A program made the position numbers and the translations under genes. Under the pieces are notes generated by a model. It was not told where the DNA came from. It saw only the letters and a program-made list of their open reading frames with translations, and did not search any database. From an uncultured Rhodospirillales bacterium (GTDB taxonomy: Bacteria > Pseudomonadota > Alphaproteobacteria > Azospirillales > Azospirillaceae), in assembly GCA_903927615.1 (NCBI GenBank), contig CAIYNU010000006.1:1-64000 (forward strand): a stretch of 64,000 nucleotides of DNA. The letters run 5' to 3'. This document shows positions 9,009 to 16,630 of this stretch, in pieces. Within the stretch, counting starts at the first letter, position 1, and every line of letters starts with the position of its first letter.

Positions 9009-9306
9009 TCAGCATCTCTTTAGGAATACGGACGACGTTGGACCATATACCATCTATTTTGGCGTATCCGCCGTTGGTCATGATCTGGAAGCAAATATCA
9101 CGAGGTGATTTCCGCAAATCGTAATCGAGGATCGTAGGCTTTTTAAAAAATGATTTTTCATCATGTGTAAAGGAACTGAAGGCTGTATGATAGTGATAAG
9201 GACTGGTTGAGTTATTATTGTTTTCTTCATAACGATCAACACGTATCCATTTTTTGTCGTAGAAATATAGGTTAAGTCCACCAAGTCCTTGAATGTACAA
9301 ATTCAT
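8962..9306 (-). CDS. Hypothetical protein, AT-rich, possibly the second half of a split lipoprotein gene
   Basis: A 114-residue frame in AT-rich sequence, rich in Tyr and Asn (YDKKWIRVDRYEENNNNST). No family is recognised. It overlaps the end of the upstream lipoprotein frame by 35 bases. It may be a separate, translationally coupled gene or the continuation of that lipoprotein after a frameshift; the junction has a run of six T, but an in-frame stop just before the ATG argues against simple slippage there. The last residues are encoded by GC-rich DNA of the transposon scar, so the natural C-terminus may be lost. Confidence 0.4.
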   Translation of the reverse strand: MNLYIQGLGGLNLYFYDKKWIRVDRYEENNNNSTSPYHYHTAFSSFTHDEKSFFKKPTILDYDLRKSPRDICFQIMTNGGYAKIDGIWSNVVRIPKEMLIKLFAEHPRRVPPPN

Positions 9307-9544
9307 TTGATCTCAAAAAATGAAAATCTACAGTTACAAAACGTCCTATGGCAAAATTCGTGTAGTTTGTATTTGTCACGATTTCCACATCAATCATTTC
9401 ACCATATTTCATTTCTTCTAATGTACGGTTTGCGCAGGGACCGTCCTCAAGTTTCAAGCTCACGAGTCGATCATCGTCTGGGACGTCATAGAGAGTCATG
9501 CAAGCCGACAACGGACAGAGCAGCATGGCGAATAGCCGTTTCAT
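9272..9544 (-). CDS. Small hypothetical lipoprotein
   Basis: From the ATG at 9544 the frame encodes 90 residues starting MKRLFAMLLCPLSAC, a lipoprotein signal with the lipobox LSAC, so the mature protein should be lipidated and membrane-anchored. The mature part contains DVPDDDRLVSLKLEDGPCAN and no family motif. It overlaps the following frame by 35 bases and may be the first half of one split gene. The region is AT-rich compared with the rest of the window, consistent with acquisition. Confidence 0.5.
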   Translation of the reverse strand: MKRLFAMLLCPLSACMTLYDVPDDDRLVSLKLEDGPCANRTLEEMKYGEMIDVEIVTNTNYTNFAIGRFVTVDFHFLRSNEFVHSRTWWT

Positions 9545-9663
9545 GCGAATCTCCGGCAAGCTTCCCAGTGAAAATAATGCCTAGATGACATTCTTCTCAC
9601 CGGAAAGCTATCACCTTGCCAACAGAAATTGCCATCGTTCAGGGGCTTGTCAATCAGGCCCGG

Positions 9664-9781
9664 GGTCCAGGGCAACGCCCTGGTCGCCGAAGGCATTTTG
9701 CAGGGGCTTTGCCCCTACGACCCCACCAAAGGCCGTCGGCCTTTGGAAACCGTTAACCCAGCAATTTTGCTGACACGACAC
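9664..9781. repeat. Composite palindromic repeat, family A copy 1
   Basis: A 118-base block nearly identical to 23814-23931. It contains several nested palindromes: CCAGGG/CCCTGG, GGGGC/GCCCC and the 21-base CCAAAGGCC(G/T)CGG-type dyad reading CCAAAGGCCG then CGGCCTTTGG. Both copies end in GCTGACACGACA and sit directly 3' of a leftward glycan gene, which suggests a transcription-end or mRNA-stability role. Weaker relatives occur near 2888-2912 and 37205-37260. Confidence 0.8.
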
Positions 9782-9789
9782 TCGAGCGA

Positions 9790-10872
9790 CTATTGGGGCA
9801 ACGCCCCTGGCCGCCGGAGGTCCAAGCGATAATGCTGAAGCACCGGCGGCGGGGCGGTGCCGGTTTGCCGGCTCCAGGCGGCCGAGAGTTGGGCGTAACG
9901 GTCGGGTTGCCAGATGCGCTTGCCGAAGAAGAACGGCACCGTCGTTTTGGTGAAGCGCCGCTTGAAGCGTAACAACTCGTCGTCGTCGCGGTTGGTCCGG
10001 CCGCCGCCGAGCAACAGGTGGTGGGCGCCCCGGGCCATCGCCCACTCGGCGACGGTGTGGAACAGCAGGTTGTTGGGCGCCAGAACCCGGTATTCGGGCA
10101 GGCTGCCGCCCAAATGATAGTGAACCGTCCGCTCGCCGGCCAGAAACAGCGCCGCCGCCACCGGCAGTTCGTCCTTGAAGACCGCGAAGATGGCCAGCCG
10201 GTCGCCGAGCGCGGCCAGGCGTTCGTAATACGAGGCCGGGAAGACATAAAAGTCGTCGGCCTTCAGCAGGGTCATGGTGGTTTCGTAGAGGGACCGGAAT
10301 GGTTCCAGTCCCTCGGCCAGGGTCAGGCGCCGGCAGGTCAGGCCATGGGCCACCGCCTTGCGCAAGCGGTTGCGCAGAACCGATTCATAGCCGGCCCACA
10401 TCGCCGCCGGGCCGCCGGTCAGCGGAATCGCCACGGTTTCGCGGTCGCGGATCACGGTCATCCCGGGGGCGGCGAAGCGATGGGTTTCCAGCACCGGGTG
10501 AAAGCGGCAGAATTCGGAAACCACCCGCTGTTCCTGCACCCAGGGGATGAAGCCGTGCCAGGCGCGGCGCAAAAAGTCGGGATCGTCGGTGGTGGCCCAC
10601 GGTCCGGTGTAGCCGTAGACGGTTTCCAGATCCTGGAGTCCGTCCGCCACCGGTTCCACCCCGACGGCGCGGATCGGGTGCAGGCGGACCGGGTACATCA
10701 GCGTGCCGGTGGAATCCCGATACCGGTACAGCCAGGAGGTGGCGCCGTCATGGGCATAGGCCTGGTGGTAATCGGGGGAGAAGTACGGGTCGCTGCCGGC
10801 CTCCGGCGGTGTGGCTGCCTCCAGCACCGTGGCGGCTTCCGACCAGGGGATAACCCCTTGGACGGGAGTCAC
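9790..10872 (-). CDS. FemAB/GNAT-like acyltransferase of a glycan cluster
   Basis: A 360-residue protein with a FemAB-like acetyltransferase fold in its C-terminal two-thirds: VLRNRLRKAVAHGLTCRRL, FYVFPASYYERLAALGD, VAAALFLAGERTVHYHLGGS and NNLLFHTVAEWAMARGAHHL are typical. Such proteins in polysaccharide loci usually acylate or aminoacylate a sugar. The start is the GTG at 10872, which overlaps the stop of the upstream glycosyltransferase as GTGA. Last gene of the leftward run from about 14.8 kb. Its final residues (RRPGALPQ) and stop codon are supplied by the palindromic repeat downstream, so the C-terminus has been altered by repeat insertion. Confidence 0.7.
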   Translation of the reverse strand: MTPVQGVIPWSEAATVLEAATPPEAGSDPYFSPDYHQAYAHDGATSWLYRYRDSTGTLMYPVRLHPIRAVGVEPVADGLQDLETVYGYTGPWATTDDPDFLRRAWHGFIPWVQEQRVVSEFCRFHPVLETHRFAAPGMTVIRDRETVAIPLTGGPAAMWAGYESVLRNRLRKAVAHGLTCRRLTLAEGLEPFRSLYETTMTLLKADDFYVFPASYYERLAALGDRLAIFAVFKDELPVAAALFLAGERTVHYHLGGSLPEYRVLAPNNLLFHTVAEWAMARGAHHLLLGGGRTNRDDDELLRFKRRFTKTTVPFFFGKRIWQPDRYAQLSAAWSRQTGTAPPPVLQHYRLDLRRPGALPQ

Positions 10873-12041
10873 GCCAAAGGCGCGTAGCGCGGCCGCGCCA
10901 ACGCCTCCCGATAAATATCGGCCACCCGTTGGGCGGTGGCCTGCCACGAAAAGCGTGCGGCCTGACGCCGGGCCCGCCCGATCAACTGGTCGCGCAAGCC
11001 GGGCGTCACCGCCAGGGCCTGCATGGCCGTCACCAGCGTCCCGACATCGTGGGGATCGATCAGCAACCCGGCATCGCCGAGAACCTCGGGAATCGAGCTG
11101 ACATTCGAGGAAATCACCGGTACGCCGTGTTGCAGCGCCTCGATCACCGGCAGGCCGAACCCTTCCCAAAAGGTCGGGTAAACCACGGCAAAACAGTGGC
11201 GATAGAGCCAGCGCAGTTCGTCGTCGCTGACATAGCCCAGCAGAATCACATGACGGCTGATCCCCAACTCGGCGAGCAGGGCGGGAAACCGCTGCATCAG
11301 CCAGCCGGTCTTGCCGGCGATCACCAGGGGCGGTGTGGCCGGCACCTTGGCCCGCAACCGGGCATAGGCGCGGGCGAGACCGTCATAGTTCTTGCGGGGT
11401 TCGATGGTGCCCACCGCCAGCCAGAACCCGCCGGCGGCCAGCGGGGCCAGCCGCTCGGGCGGCGGACCGGAAAGGGGCTGTTCGGTTTCGGTGAAACGGC
11501 TGGCCAGATGGGCCACGGCGGTGCGGTCGGCCGGATAATGGGGGAAGGTCGACAGGAAATGCTGGCGGCTGAATTCGGACACCGCGACCACGAAATCGGC
11601 CTGGAGCGCGGCGTTGAACACGCCGCCGAAGCAGCCGATCCGGTTGGTTTCGTCGGACCAGCCGGGATGCTCCAGGAAGTTGAGATCGTGCAGGGTGTAG
11701 ACCAGCCGGGCCTGCCGGAGTCCGGTCGGACAGAAAAAGTTATTGGAATGGATCAGGTCGGGGGCGCCCAGCACCGCGTCGAGATCGGCGGGCGGCTGAC
11801 GCCAGAAGTCCCGGGCCGCCTCCTGGCTGGTGTGGTGGAAGCCGCGCCGGACACGGGGATCGGCCGGACAGACGGTGTCCCGTTCCCAGTGATCGTCCCA
11901 ATAGAGGTCGCCGAAGGTCGGATAGAGGACGAAGTCGTGGTCGGGCAACAGCGCCGGCAACTGGCGCACCAGATTATCGGCAACCACCCCGCACCCGGCC
12001 TTGTCGGCGCCGGTCTGACTGACATCAAAGCCGATTTTCAT
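10869..12041 (-). CDS. Glycosyltransferase family 4
   Basis: A 390-residue GT-B glycosyltransferase. MKIGFDVSQTGADKAGCGVV opens the N-terminal Rossmann half. The C-terminal half has VGTIEPRKNYDGLARAY, ILLGYVSDDELRWLYRHC and the EX7E motif in EGFGLPVIEALQHG, which binds the nucleotide-sugar donor. The ATG at 12041 overlaps the upstream stop as ATGA, and its own stop overlaps the next start, so it lies in a tightly coupled operon. It should add a sugar to a lipid- or protein-linked surface glycan on the cytoplasmic face; donor and acceptor are not readable. Confidence 0.85.
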   Translation of the reverse strand: MKIGFDVSQTGADKAGCGVVADNLVRQLPALLPDHDFVLYPTFGDLYWDDHWERDTVCPADPRVRRGFHHTSQEAARDFWRQPPADLDAVLGAPDLIHSNNFFCPTGLRQARLVYTLHDLNFLEHPGWSDETNRIGCFGGVFNAALQADFVVAVSEFSRQHFLSTFPHYPADRTAVAHLASRFTETEQPLSGPPPERLAPLAAGGFWLAVGTIEPRKNYDGLARAYARLRAKVPATPPLVIAGKTGWLMQRFPALLAELGISRHVILLGYVSDDELRWLYRHCFAVVYPTFWEGFGLPVIEALQHGVPVISSNVSSIPEVLGDAGLLIDPHDVGTLVTAMQALAVTPGLRDQLIGRARRQAARFSWQATAQRVADIYREALARPRYAPLA

Positions 12042-12940
12042 GCCCCGGGCCTCCGGCGGGCGGCCAGGCTGGCGGACACCGCGCCCCGCAGCCAACCGGA
12101 CGTGAGGGCCAGCAGCGGCCGGCCCGGCCAGTGATTCCAGCGCACCGCCGCCCGCAGCGTCGCCCACGCCACGGCATAGGTGAAGCGCGGCTGGTCGTCC
12201 CGGGCGATGCCGCGATCGTCGATCAGCGCATGGGCATAGTTCGCCAGCCAGCGATCGGGCACCCGGCCCAGCCGACGCTTGAGCATGGTGTTGATTTCGG
12301 CATGAACCTTGACCCGGGCGCCCAGCGTCTTGGTCTCGGCATAAAGACGGGAGCCGGCCAGCAGGCGGGGCAGCAGCGCGAAGACGGCGCCGCCCTGGGC
12401 CAGACGAATCCAGTATTCATAGTCCATGCAGTAGCGCAGACCGGCATCCAGCGCCCCGAAACGGTCGATCACCCGCCGCCGGAAGAACACCGCCGGCTGA
12501 CACAGGAAGCAAACCTCCTGAAGCCGCTCGAAATTCCAGGCTTCGGTGTAATAATCCTCGATCACCCCATCCCGTTCGTCGATGTGATGGGCCAGACCAT
12601 AGACGACATCAACCTCGGGATGAGCCTCGAAGAACGCCAGCACCGCCGCCAGCGCGCCCGGCGCATACGTATCGTCGGAATTGAGCCAGCCGATCACCGG
12701 GGCGTCGGTCATGGCCAGGCCCTTGTTGACGGCGTGGGCCTGACCGTCGTCCCGCTCGGAAACGAACCGCAACCGGTCCTGATACCGGCGGAGAATCGCC
12801 ACGGTGTCGTCGGTGCTGCCGCCGTCCACCACCACATAATCGAGGCCAGGGATGCCCTGATCCAGCACGCTCCGGATGGTGCGCTCGATGAACCGTCCCT
12901 GGGCGAAGGAGGGCGTGACGACAGAGAGGGGGGCGGTCAT
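12038..12940 (-). CDS. Glycosyltransferase family 2
   Basis: A 300-residue GT-A glycosyltransferase. MTAPLSVVTPSFAQGRFIER starts the fold, VVVDGGSTDDTVAIL and IGWLNSDD hold the acidic donor and metal-binding residues, and YCMDYEYWIRLAQGG contains the later acidic motif. It is about 70 percent identical by eye to the protein at 34400-35284, so one is a duplicate of the other. It is coupled by four-base overlaps to glycosyltransferases on both sides. Confidence 0.85.
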   Translation of the reverse strand: MTAPLSVVTPSFAQGRFIERTIRSVLDQGIPGLDYVVVDGGSTDDTVAILRRYQDRLRFVSERDDGQAHAVNKGLAMTDAPVIGWLNSDDTYAPGALAAVLAFFEAHPEVDVVYGLAHHIDERDGVIEDYYTEAWNFERLQEVCFLCQPAVFFRRRVIDRFGALDAGLRYCMDYEYWIRLAQGGAVFALLPRLLAGSRLYAETKTLGARVKVHAEINTMLKRRLGRVPDRWLANYAHALIDDRGIARDDQPRFTYAVAWATLRAAVRWNHWPGRPLLALTSGWLRGAVSASLAARRRPGA

Positions 12941-14415
12941 GGACGGGATCCCGAAAGGAAACGACGCAGCCGGCCCATAATCCGCCGCAGGACCGGCAAC
13001 CGCCGGCTCACCGCCGCCCGGGCACGTTGAACCTGGCCAGGCACCCGGCCGGCCAGGCCACACACCCGGCCGGGCAGCCGCCGCAACCCGCGCCGCACCC
13101 GGCCGGGCAGCCGCACCGCGGCGGCAACGGTCGGATGATGGGCGAGCCAGTGGCGGAGAATCAGCACCTGCCATCGCACCAGGCCGGACAGCCGGCGCCG
13201 TTCCGCCAGGGCCTCGGCAAAAATCTCGAGATAACCGGCGGCCATGCTGGCGGCGGTGCCGAGGCCGGCGGCCCGCAGACTGCCGGCCTCGGCCAGCCGT
13301 TGGCCCCGTTCGGGATCGTTTTCGATGGTTTCGATGGCGCCGACGATCTGGCGTGGCCGGCGGGGATCGAACATCAGGGCGGCGTCGCCGGCGACCTCGG
13401 GCAGGCTGGTGGTGTTGGCGCTCAACACCGGCACGCCGTTGGCCATGGCCTCCAGCACCGGAATGCCGAAGCCTTCGAACAGCGACGGAAAGATCAGGGC
13501 CCGGGCCTGGGTCATCAACGCCGCGAAACACCGTTCGTCCTGAAAGCCGGGAAACAACACCCGCTCGCCCAGCCCCATCCGGACCGCCGCGTTCCGCAGC
13601 GCCCGGCCGCGGCCGTCGTCGCTGACGCCGGTGCAGACGATTTTCAGGTCGCTGCCGGGATGGGCCGCAAAGTACATGCCGGCCGCGGTGATCAGCATGG
13701 CGTGGTTCTTGTGCGGCCAGGTGTTGGCCGGATAAAGCAGGTAGCGGTGGGCGGCCAGGCCAAGACCGGCGAGCGCCGCCGCCGCGGTTTCGGCGTCCAC
13801 CGCCGGCAGGCGATCGACCATCGAGTTGTGGACGAACCGGACCCGGCGCCGGTCCAGACCGGTGACGCGCCGCACCTCTTCGGCGACATGGTCCGAGACG
13901 CAGACCAGCCGGTCGCAGGTCACCGCCGCGTGGGAGAAGTGGCGACCGCGCTCCTCAACCTCGGCCCGGCTGAAAAACTGGGGATAGGCGGCAAACTGAA
14001 GATCGTGGACGATGGAAACCGTCGGCACGCTCGGCGTGGCATGGAACGGTGCGGTGAACGGACAGAACAGCAGGTTCGCCCGGCCGCCGCCGGGCAACGC
14101 CCGCAGCTTCGGCGGCGCGATCACCTGGCCCTGTTCGTCCAGCACCCGCAACCGGTGTGCCGCCGGAAACATCTCGCCCAGGAACCCGTCGTTGGCCGCG
14201 GTGGTCAGCAGCCACCAGTGCCAGTCCGGCCGCTGGCGCAAAAACTGTTCGATCAGGCTGAGCGCCACCCATTTGGCGCCGCCGTTGCCGCCGCCCGGCA
14301 ACATCGGCGTCACGTCAACCACCACGACCAATGACTTCGGCACCGGCAAAGCCGGTTGGGACGAGGACCAGGAAGAGGCGGAGGACACCGGCGGCGTGGC
14401 GGTCGCGAGGGGCAT
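12937..14415 (-). CDS. Glycosyltransferase family 4 with basic C-terminal tail
   Basis: A 492-residue GT-B enzyme. The core runs from LVVVVDVTPMLPGGGNGGAK to about residue 410 and includes VSIVHDLQFAAYPQFFS, YLLYPANTWPHKNHAMLI and EX7E in EGFGIPVLEAMANG. The last 80 residues are Arg/Leu-rich (for example GRVRRGLRRLPGRVCGLAGR) and may lie on the membrane surface. The start at 14415 is one of two possible ATGs; 14520 is the alternative and neither has a convincing ribosome-binding site. Its end overlaps the next gene as ATGA. Confidence 0.8.
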   Translation of the reverse strand: MPLATATPPVSSASSWSSSQPALPVPKSLVVVVDVTPMLPGGGNGGAKWVALSLIEQFLRQRPDWHWWLLTTAANDGFLGEMFPAAHRLRVLDEQGQVIAPPKLRALPGGGRANLLFCPFTAPFHATPSVPTVSIVHDLQFAAYPQFFSRAEVEERGRHFSHAAVTCDRLVCVSDHVAEEVRRVTGLDRRRVRFVHNSMVDRLPAVDAETAAAALAGLGLAAHRYLLYPANTWPHKNHAMLITAAGMYFAAHPGSDLKIVCTGVSDDGRGRALRNAAVRMGLGERVLFPGFQDERCFAALMTQARALIFPSLFEGFGIPVLEAMANGVPVLSANTTSLPEVAGDAALMFDPRRPRQIVGAIETIENDPERGQRLAEAGSLRAAGLGTAASMAAGYLEIFAEALAERRRLSGLVRWQVLILRHWLAHHPTVAAAVRLPGRVRRGLRRLPGRVCGLAGRVPGQVQRARAAVSRRLPVLRRIMGRLRRFLSGSRP

Positions 14416-14531
14416 GATCGGGGAAAGGGTCAGGTCAGCGGACTCCGGTCTTGATAAAGACTGACTTGGGGAATGTCCAGAACGAGTCACGATTTTCCCA
14501 GGCCCCGCAAGGACTGTCATGGACAGCGCGA

Positions 14532-14822
14532 TCAGGACTCGGGCCTTCCGGCCTGCAAACAGGCCCGCTCGGCCTCGCAGGTTTCGTCGATGATCAGGGT
14601 ATAAAGGGCCAACATGAAGGCCCGGTCGAGCCCCTGCCGGCTGGCGCGGTCGGCACACCGGGCTTTCACCTGCTCGATGCGCTCCGGCAGAACCACCGGG
14701 ATGCCCTGACGCAGTTTGACCTCGGCTACCTGATGGCAGATGGCGAAACGCCGGGCCAGCAGATCGACGATCTGATCGTCAATGTCGTCGATATCTGCCC
14801 GGAACTGGGTGAGTTCACTCAT
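14532..14822 (-). CDS. Chorismate mutase, AroQ class
   Basis: A 96-residue all-helical AroQ-type chorismate mutase (chorismate to prephenate, for Phe/Tyr synthesis). FRADIDDIDDQIVDLLARRF and VAEVKLRQGIPV match helix 1 of the family with its Arg and Lys active-site residues, and ERIEQVKARCADRA follows. The ATG at 14822 has AAGGA about seven bases upstream; a GTG at 14825 is equally in frame. It heads the leftward glycosyltransferase run but has no obvious link to glycan synthesis. A 20-base tandem repeat lies just upstream. Confidence 0.8.
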   Translation of the reverse strand: MSELTQFRADIDDIDDQIVDLLARRFAICHQVAEVKLRQGIPVVLPERIEQVKARCADRASRQGLDRAFMLALYTLIIDETCEAERACLQAGRPES

Positions 14823-14834
14823 CACTGCTTCCTT

Positions 14835-14874
14835 ACCGTCACAGGTGAGACCGGACCGTCACAAGTGAGACCGG
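14835..14874. repeat. 20-bp direct repeat upstream of the chorismate mutase gene
   Basis: Two adjacent 20-base units that differ at one position (CACAGG versus CACAAG in the middle). They lie 12-52 bases upstream of the chorismate mutase start. An operator or leader element is possible; nothing further can be shown. Confidence 0.5.
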
Positions 14875-14919
14875 CGCGCCGGGCCTTTAATCCCTTGCGG
14901 GCGCCGGGATCGGACTGCA

Positions 14920-14957
14920 CCGATGATTCCGCGCACCCGAGCGCGTGGAATCATCGG
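14920..14957 (-). terminator. Strong hairpin downstream of the small acidic protein gene
   Basis: Perfect 11-base arms, CCGATGATTCC and GGAATCATCGG, extended by GC-rich bases around the loop. It lies about 90 bases beyond the stop of the leftward gene at 15046-15234. There is no T-tract, so it may protect mRNA or act with another factor rather than be a classical intrinsic terminator. Confidence 0.4.
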
Positions 14958-15045
14958 CCGTGTGGAATGGTGAACCGCTCACCGGCCGGTCCCCCGAACG
15001 TGGCGTCTGGCCGTCGCCGGGCAATTCCGGGCGGTGCTCAGCCAC

Positions 15046-15234
15046 TCAATCATCATCACATTCATCATCATCATCATCGAAAAGCGGCAAATAAAATTGG
15101 GCCATCCTGGTCGCGGTATTATCATCCATCGATGATATTAACTCTGCCATGGCAACCTTCATCTCAAGAGCTTCCTCGCTTTGGGCGACCATTGTCACCT
15201 CTTGCTCATAAGACTTCTTGGTTCCTTTGGCCAT
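15046..15234 (-). CDS. Small unknown protein with Asp-rich C-terminus
   Basis: A 62-residue gene preceded by an excellent ribosome-binding site (GGAGGGAG four to six bases before the ATG), which is the main reason for believing it. The body is a charged helix (SYEQEVTMVAQSEEALEMKV) and the end is FDDDDDECDDD, eight aspartates around one cysteine. No signal peptide or membrane segment is seen and no family is recognised. An acidic tail of this kind could bind metal or mimic nucleic acid, but this is speculation. It stands alone, divergent from the sigma-54-driven CBS gene, with a hairpin downstream. Confidence 0.6.
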   Translation of the reverse strand: MAKGTKKSYEQEVTMVAQSEEALEMKVAMAELISSMDDNTATRMAQFYLPLFDDDDDECDDD

Positions 15235-15654
15235 TTCTCCCTCCTCTAAAGATATCGTCCCCTCGCGCCGGCCGCCCCGCCGATCGGTCGGCCGGCGCGG
15301 CCGGTTATAGCACCAGCACCAACATCTTGTCGCGCCACATGCCACGGCCCGGGCGATGCGGACACGTCGATCAAGGAGCAAACGGGTTTTCGGATTTTGC
15401 GAGACCGGAAAGCCGGGTTTTTGAAATTTGCGAAAGCCGGCGGTCCCATTTTGAAAAACGGTGGGGTGGCGATCAGACCAGCGTTTCCGGCAACCCATTG
15501 ATGCCCGACGATTCCAGTGTCGGTCACGCCTTTGGCACGGTTGTTGCTTTCCTCTGTTGGTAACAAAGCGACACCAAACAATAGCAGATGGTCGCGGGTC
15601 CCAAAGGTTCCTTGAGAAACCGGACCGGTCGTCTGCCTGACAGGAGTGGAACCA
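15235..15654. other. Divergent intergenic region
   Basis: This 420-base gap separates the small acidic protein gene from the CBS gene. It contains the sigma-54 promoter at 15533-15548 and, around 15390-15470, repeated short motifs related to CGAAAGCCGG and ATTTTG that could be activator sites. No reading frame of note is seen. Confidence 0.5.
15533..15548 (+). promoter_or_regulatory. Sigma-54 (RpoN) promoter upstream of the CBS gene
   Basis: TGGCAC, five bases, then TTGCT: an exact match to the -24/-12 consensus, with the invariant GG and GC in the correct register. The transcription start would be near 15559, leaving a leader of about 95 bases to the CBS gene at 15655. A sigma-54 promoter requires an NtrC-type activator, so expression is probably conditional on nitrogen, stress or flagellar signals. 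Confidence 0.75.
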
Positions 15655-16116
15655 ATGCCGAAGCGGAAACTGATCACCGACGTGATGCATCACAACAAGC
15701 TGCTTTCTTTGTCGCCCCAGACCACGGTCACGGCTGCTGCCCGCAAGATGTTCGAGCGCAAGGTCGGTGCCGTGATGGTGACTTCGGGAGGGAAACTGCT
15801 GGGCATCGTCACCGAACGGGATGTCAATTTCCGCGTGGTGGCGCTGGGCCGCAACCCGGAAACGACGCTGCTCTCGGACATCATGACCAAGGAACCCGAT
15901 ACTCTGCCGCCCGATGCCACGGTGGATGATGCCCTGGAGATGATGCAGTCCTATGGCTACCGCCATGTTCCGGTCGAGCAGAAAGGGACCGTCGTCGGCG
16001 TGATCTCGATCCGCGACATCTTCATGGAGGTCAAGCAGGACCTGGAGAACGACATTCACGAGCGTGAAGAGTTCATGTTCGGTTCCGGCTACTCGGTGGC
16101 CGCGGTCGCTCACTGA
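15655..16116 (+). CDS. Tandem CBS-domain protein
   Basis: A 153-residue stand-alone CBS pair (Bateman module), a sensor of adenine nucleotides such as AMP, ATP or NAD(H) in other proteins. CBS1 covers about residues 8-65 (VMHHNKLLSLSPQTTVTAAA, GIVTERDVNFRVV) and CBS2 about residues 73-130 (IMTKEPDTLPPDATVDDALE, GVISIRDIF). The ATG at 15655 is chosen because AGGAG ends eight bases before it; a GTG at 15646 overlaps that site. A sigma-54 promoter lies about 100 bases upstream. The regulated partner is unknown. Confidence 0.85.
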   Translation: MPKRKLITDVMHHNKLLSLSPQTTVTAAARKMFERKVGAVMVTSGGKLLGIVTERDVNFRVVALGRNPETTLLSDIMTKEPDTLPPDATVDDALEMMQSYGYRHVPVEQKGTVVGVISIRDIFMEVKQDLENDIHEREEFMFGSGYSVAAVAH

Positions 16117-16630
16117 TCGTTTTTGCGCTATCGGACCCGATCCCAACAAAGGCTCTTGCCGGGTTTCGGGGTGAAAACAAAGGGCTGGTCAGTACGGTCC
16201 GGGAAGGGTGGGCAGGATGCCCGCCCTTCCCGGACCCTGTCGAAGATCGCCAATTCGCGCGACCCCGGCATTCAGCAAGAGCCTCATCGAATTCAACATA
16301 TCAGAATCCGATTTCTGATGGTTGAACCGCTCGCGTGCTTGTAATGGGCTGCGAGATCGGAGTCATGCAATCGTATCCCGCGTCGAATGCTCTTACGAGA
16401 TGTTGGGCGCATCCGAGCCCTTGGCTTCGCGCGACCGAAAGCTCAGAGGGCCGCACACGGGCGAGACACCCGCGCTCCCAACGGCGACTCCACCGGATCG
16501 GTAATACTTTATTAAGCCTGTGATGCTTCGATCGCCGTCGAAGGTGCGCCCTTGGCCGGATGGCGGTGCTGCCGGTTGGGGACGGCTGTCCGGTCGGTAA
16601 CGCGCCGCCGTGCAATAAGGTGATCATGGC
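16117..16630. other. Intergenic region with palindromes
   Basis: A 514-base gap with no convincing gene. It holds a long perfect hairpin at 16196-16236 and, near 16455-16480, a CGGGCGAGACACCCGCGCTC motif of a kind commonly seen in repetitive intergenic elements and related to the element at 22401-22424. Short frames at 16322-16523 are not supported by any family or ribosome-binding site. Confidence 0.5.
16196..16236. repeat. Long GC-rich palindrome
   Basis: An 18-base arm, GGTCCGGGAAGGG then TGGGC, pairs with GCCCGCCCTTCCCGGACC across a five-base loop with one mismatch. It lies 80 bases after the CBS gene stop and has no T-tract. It may end or protect the CBS transcript or be a REP-type element. 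Confidence 0.55.

Noticed and set aside
9585-9832. Short open frames within repeat family A (also at 23621-23911 and in repeat B copies)
   Set aside because: They consist of translated palindromic repeat, recur wherever the repeat occurs, and have no ribosome-binding site.
15046-16149. Long minus-strand frame ending in the Asp-rich tail
   Set aside because: Most of it is antisense to the CBS gene. Only the last 62 codons have a proper ribosome-binding site and start, and those are annotated.
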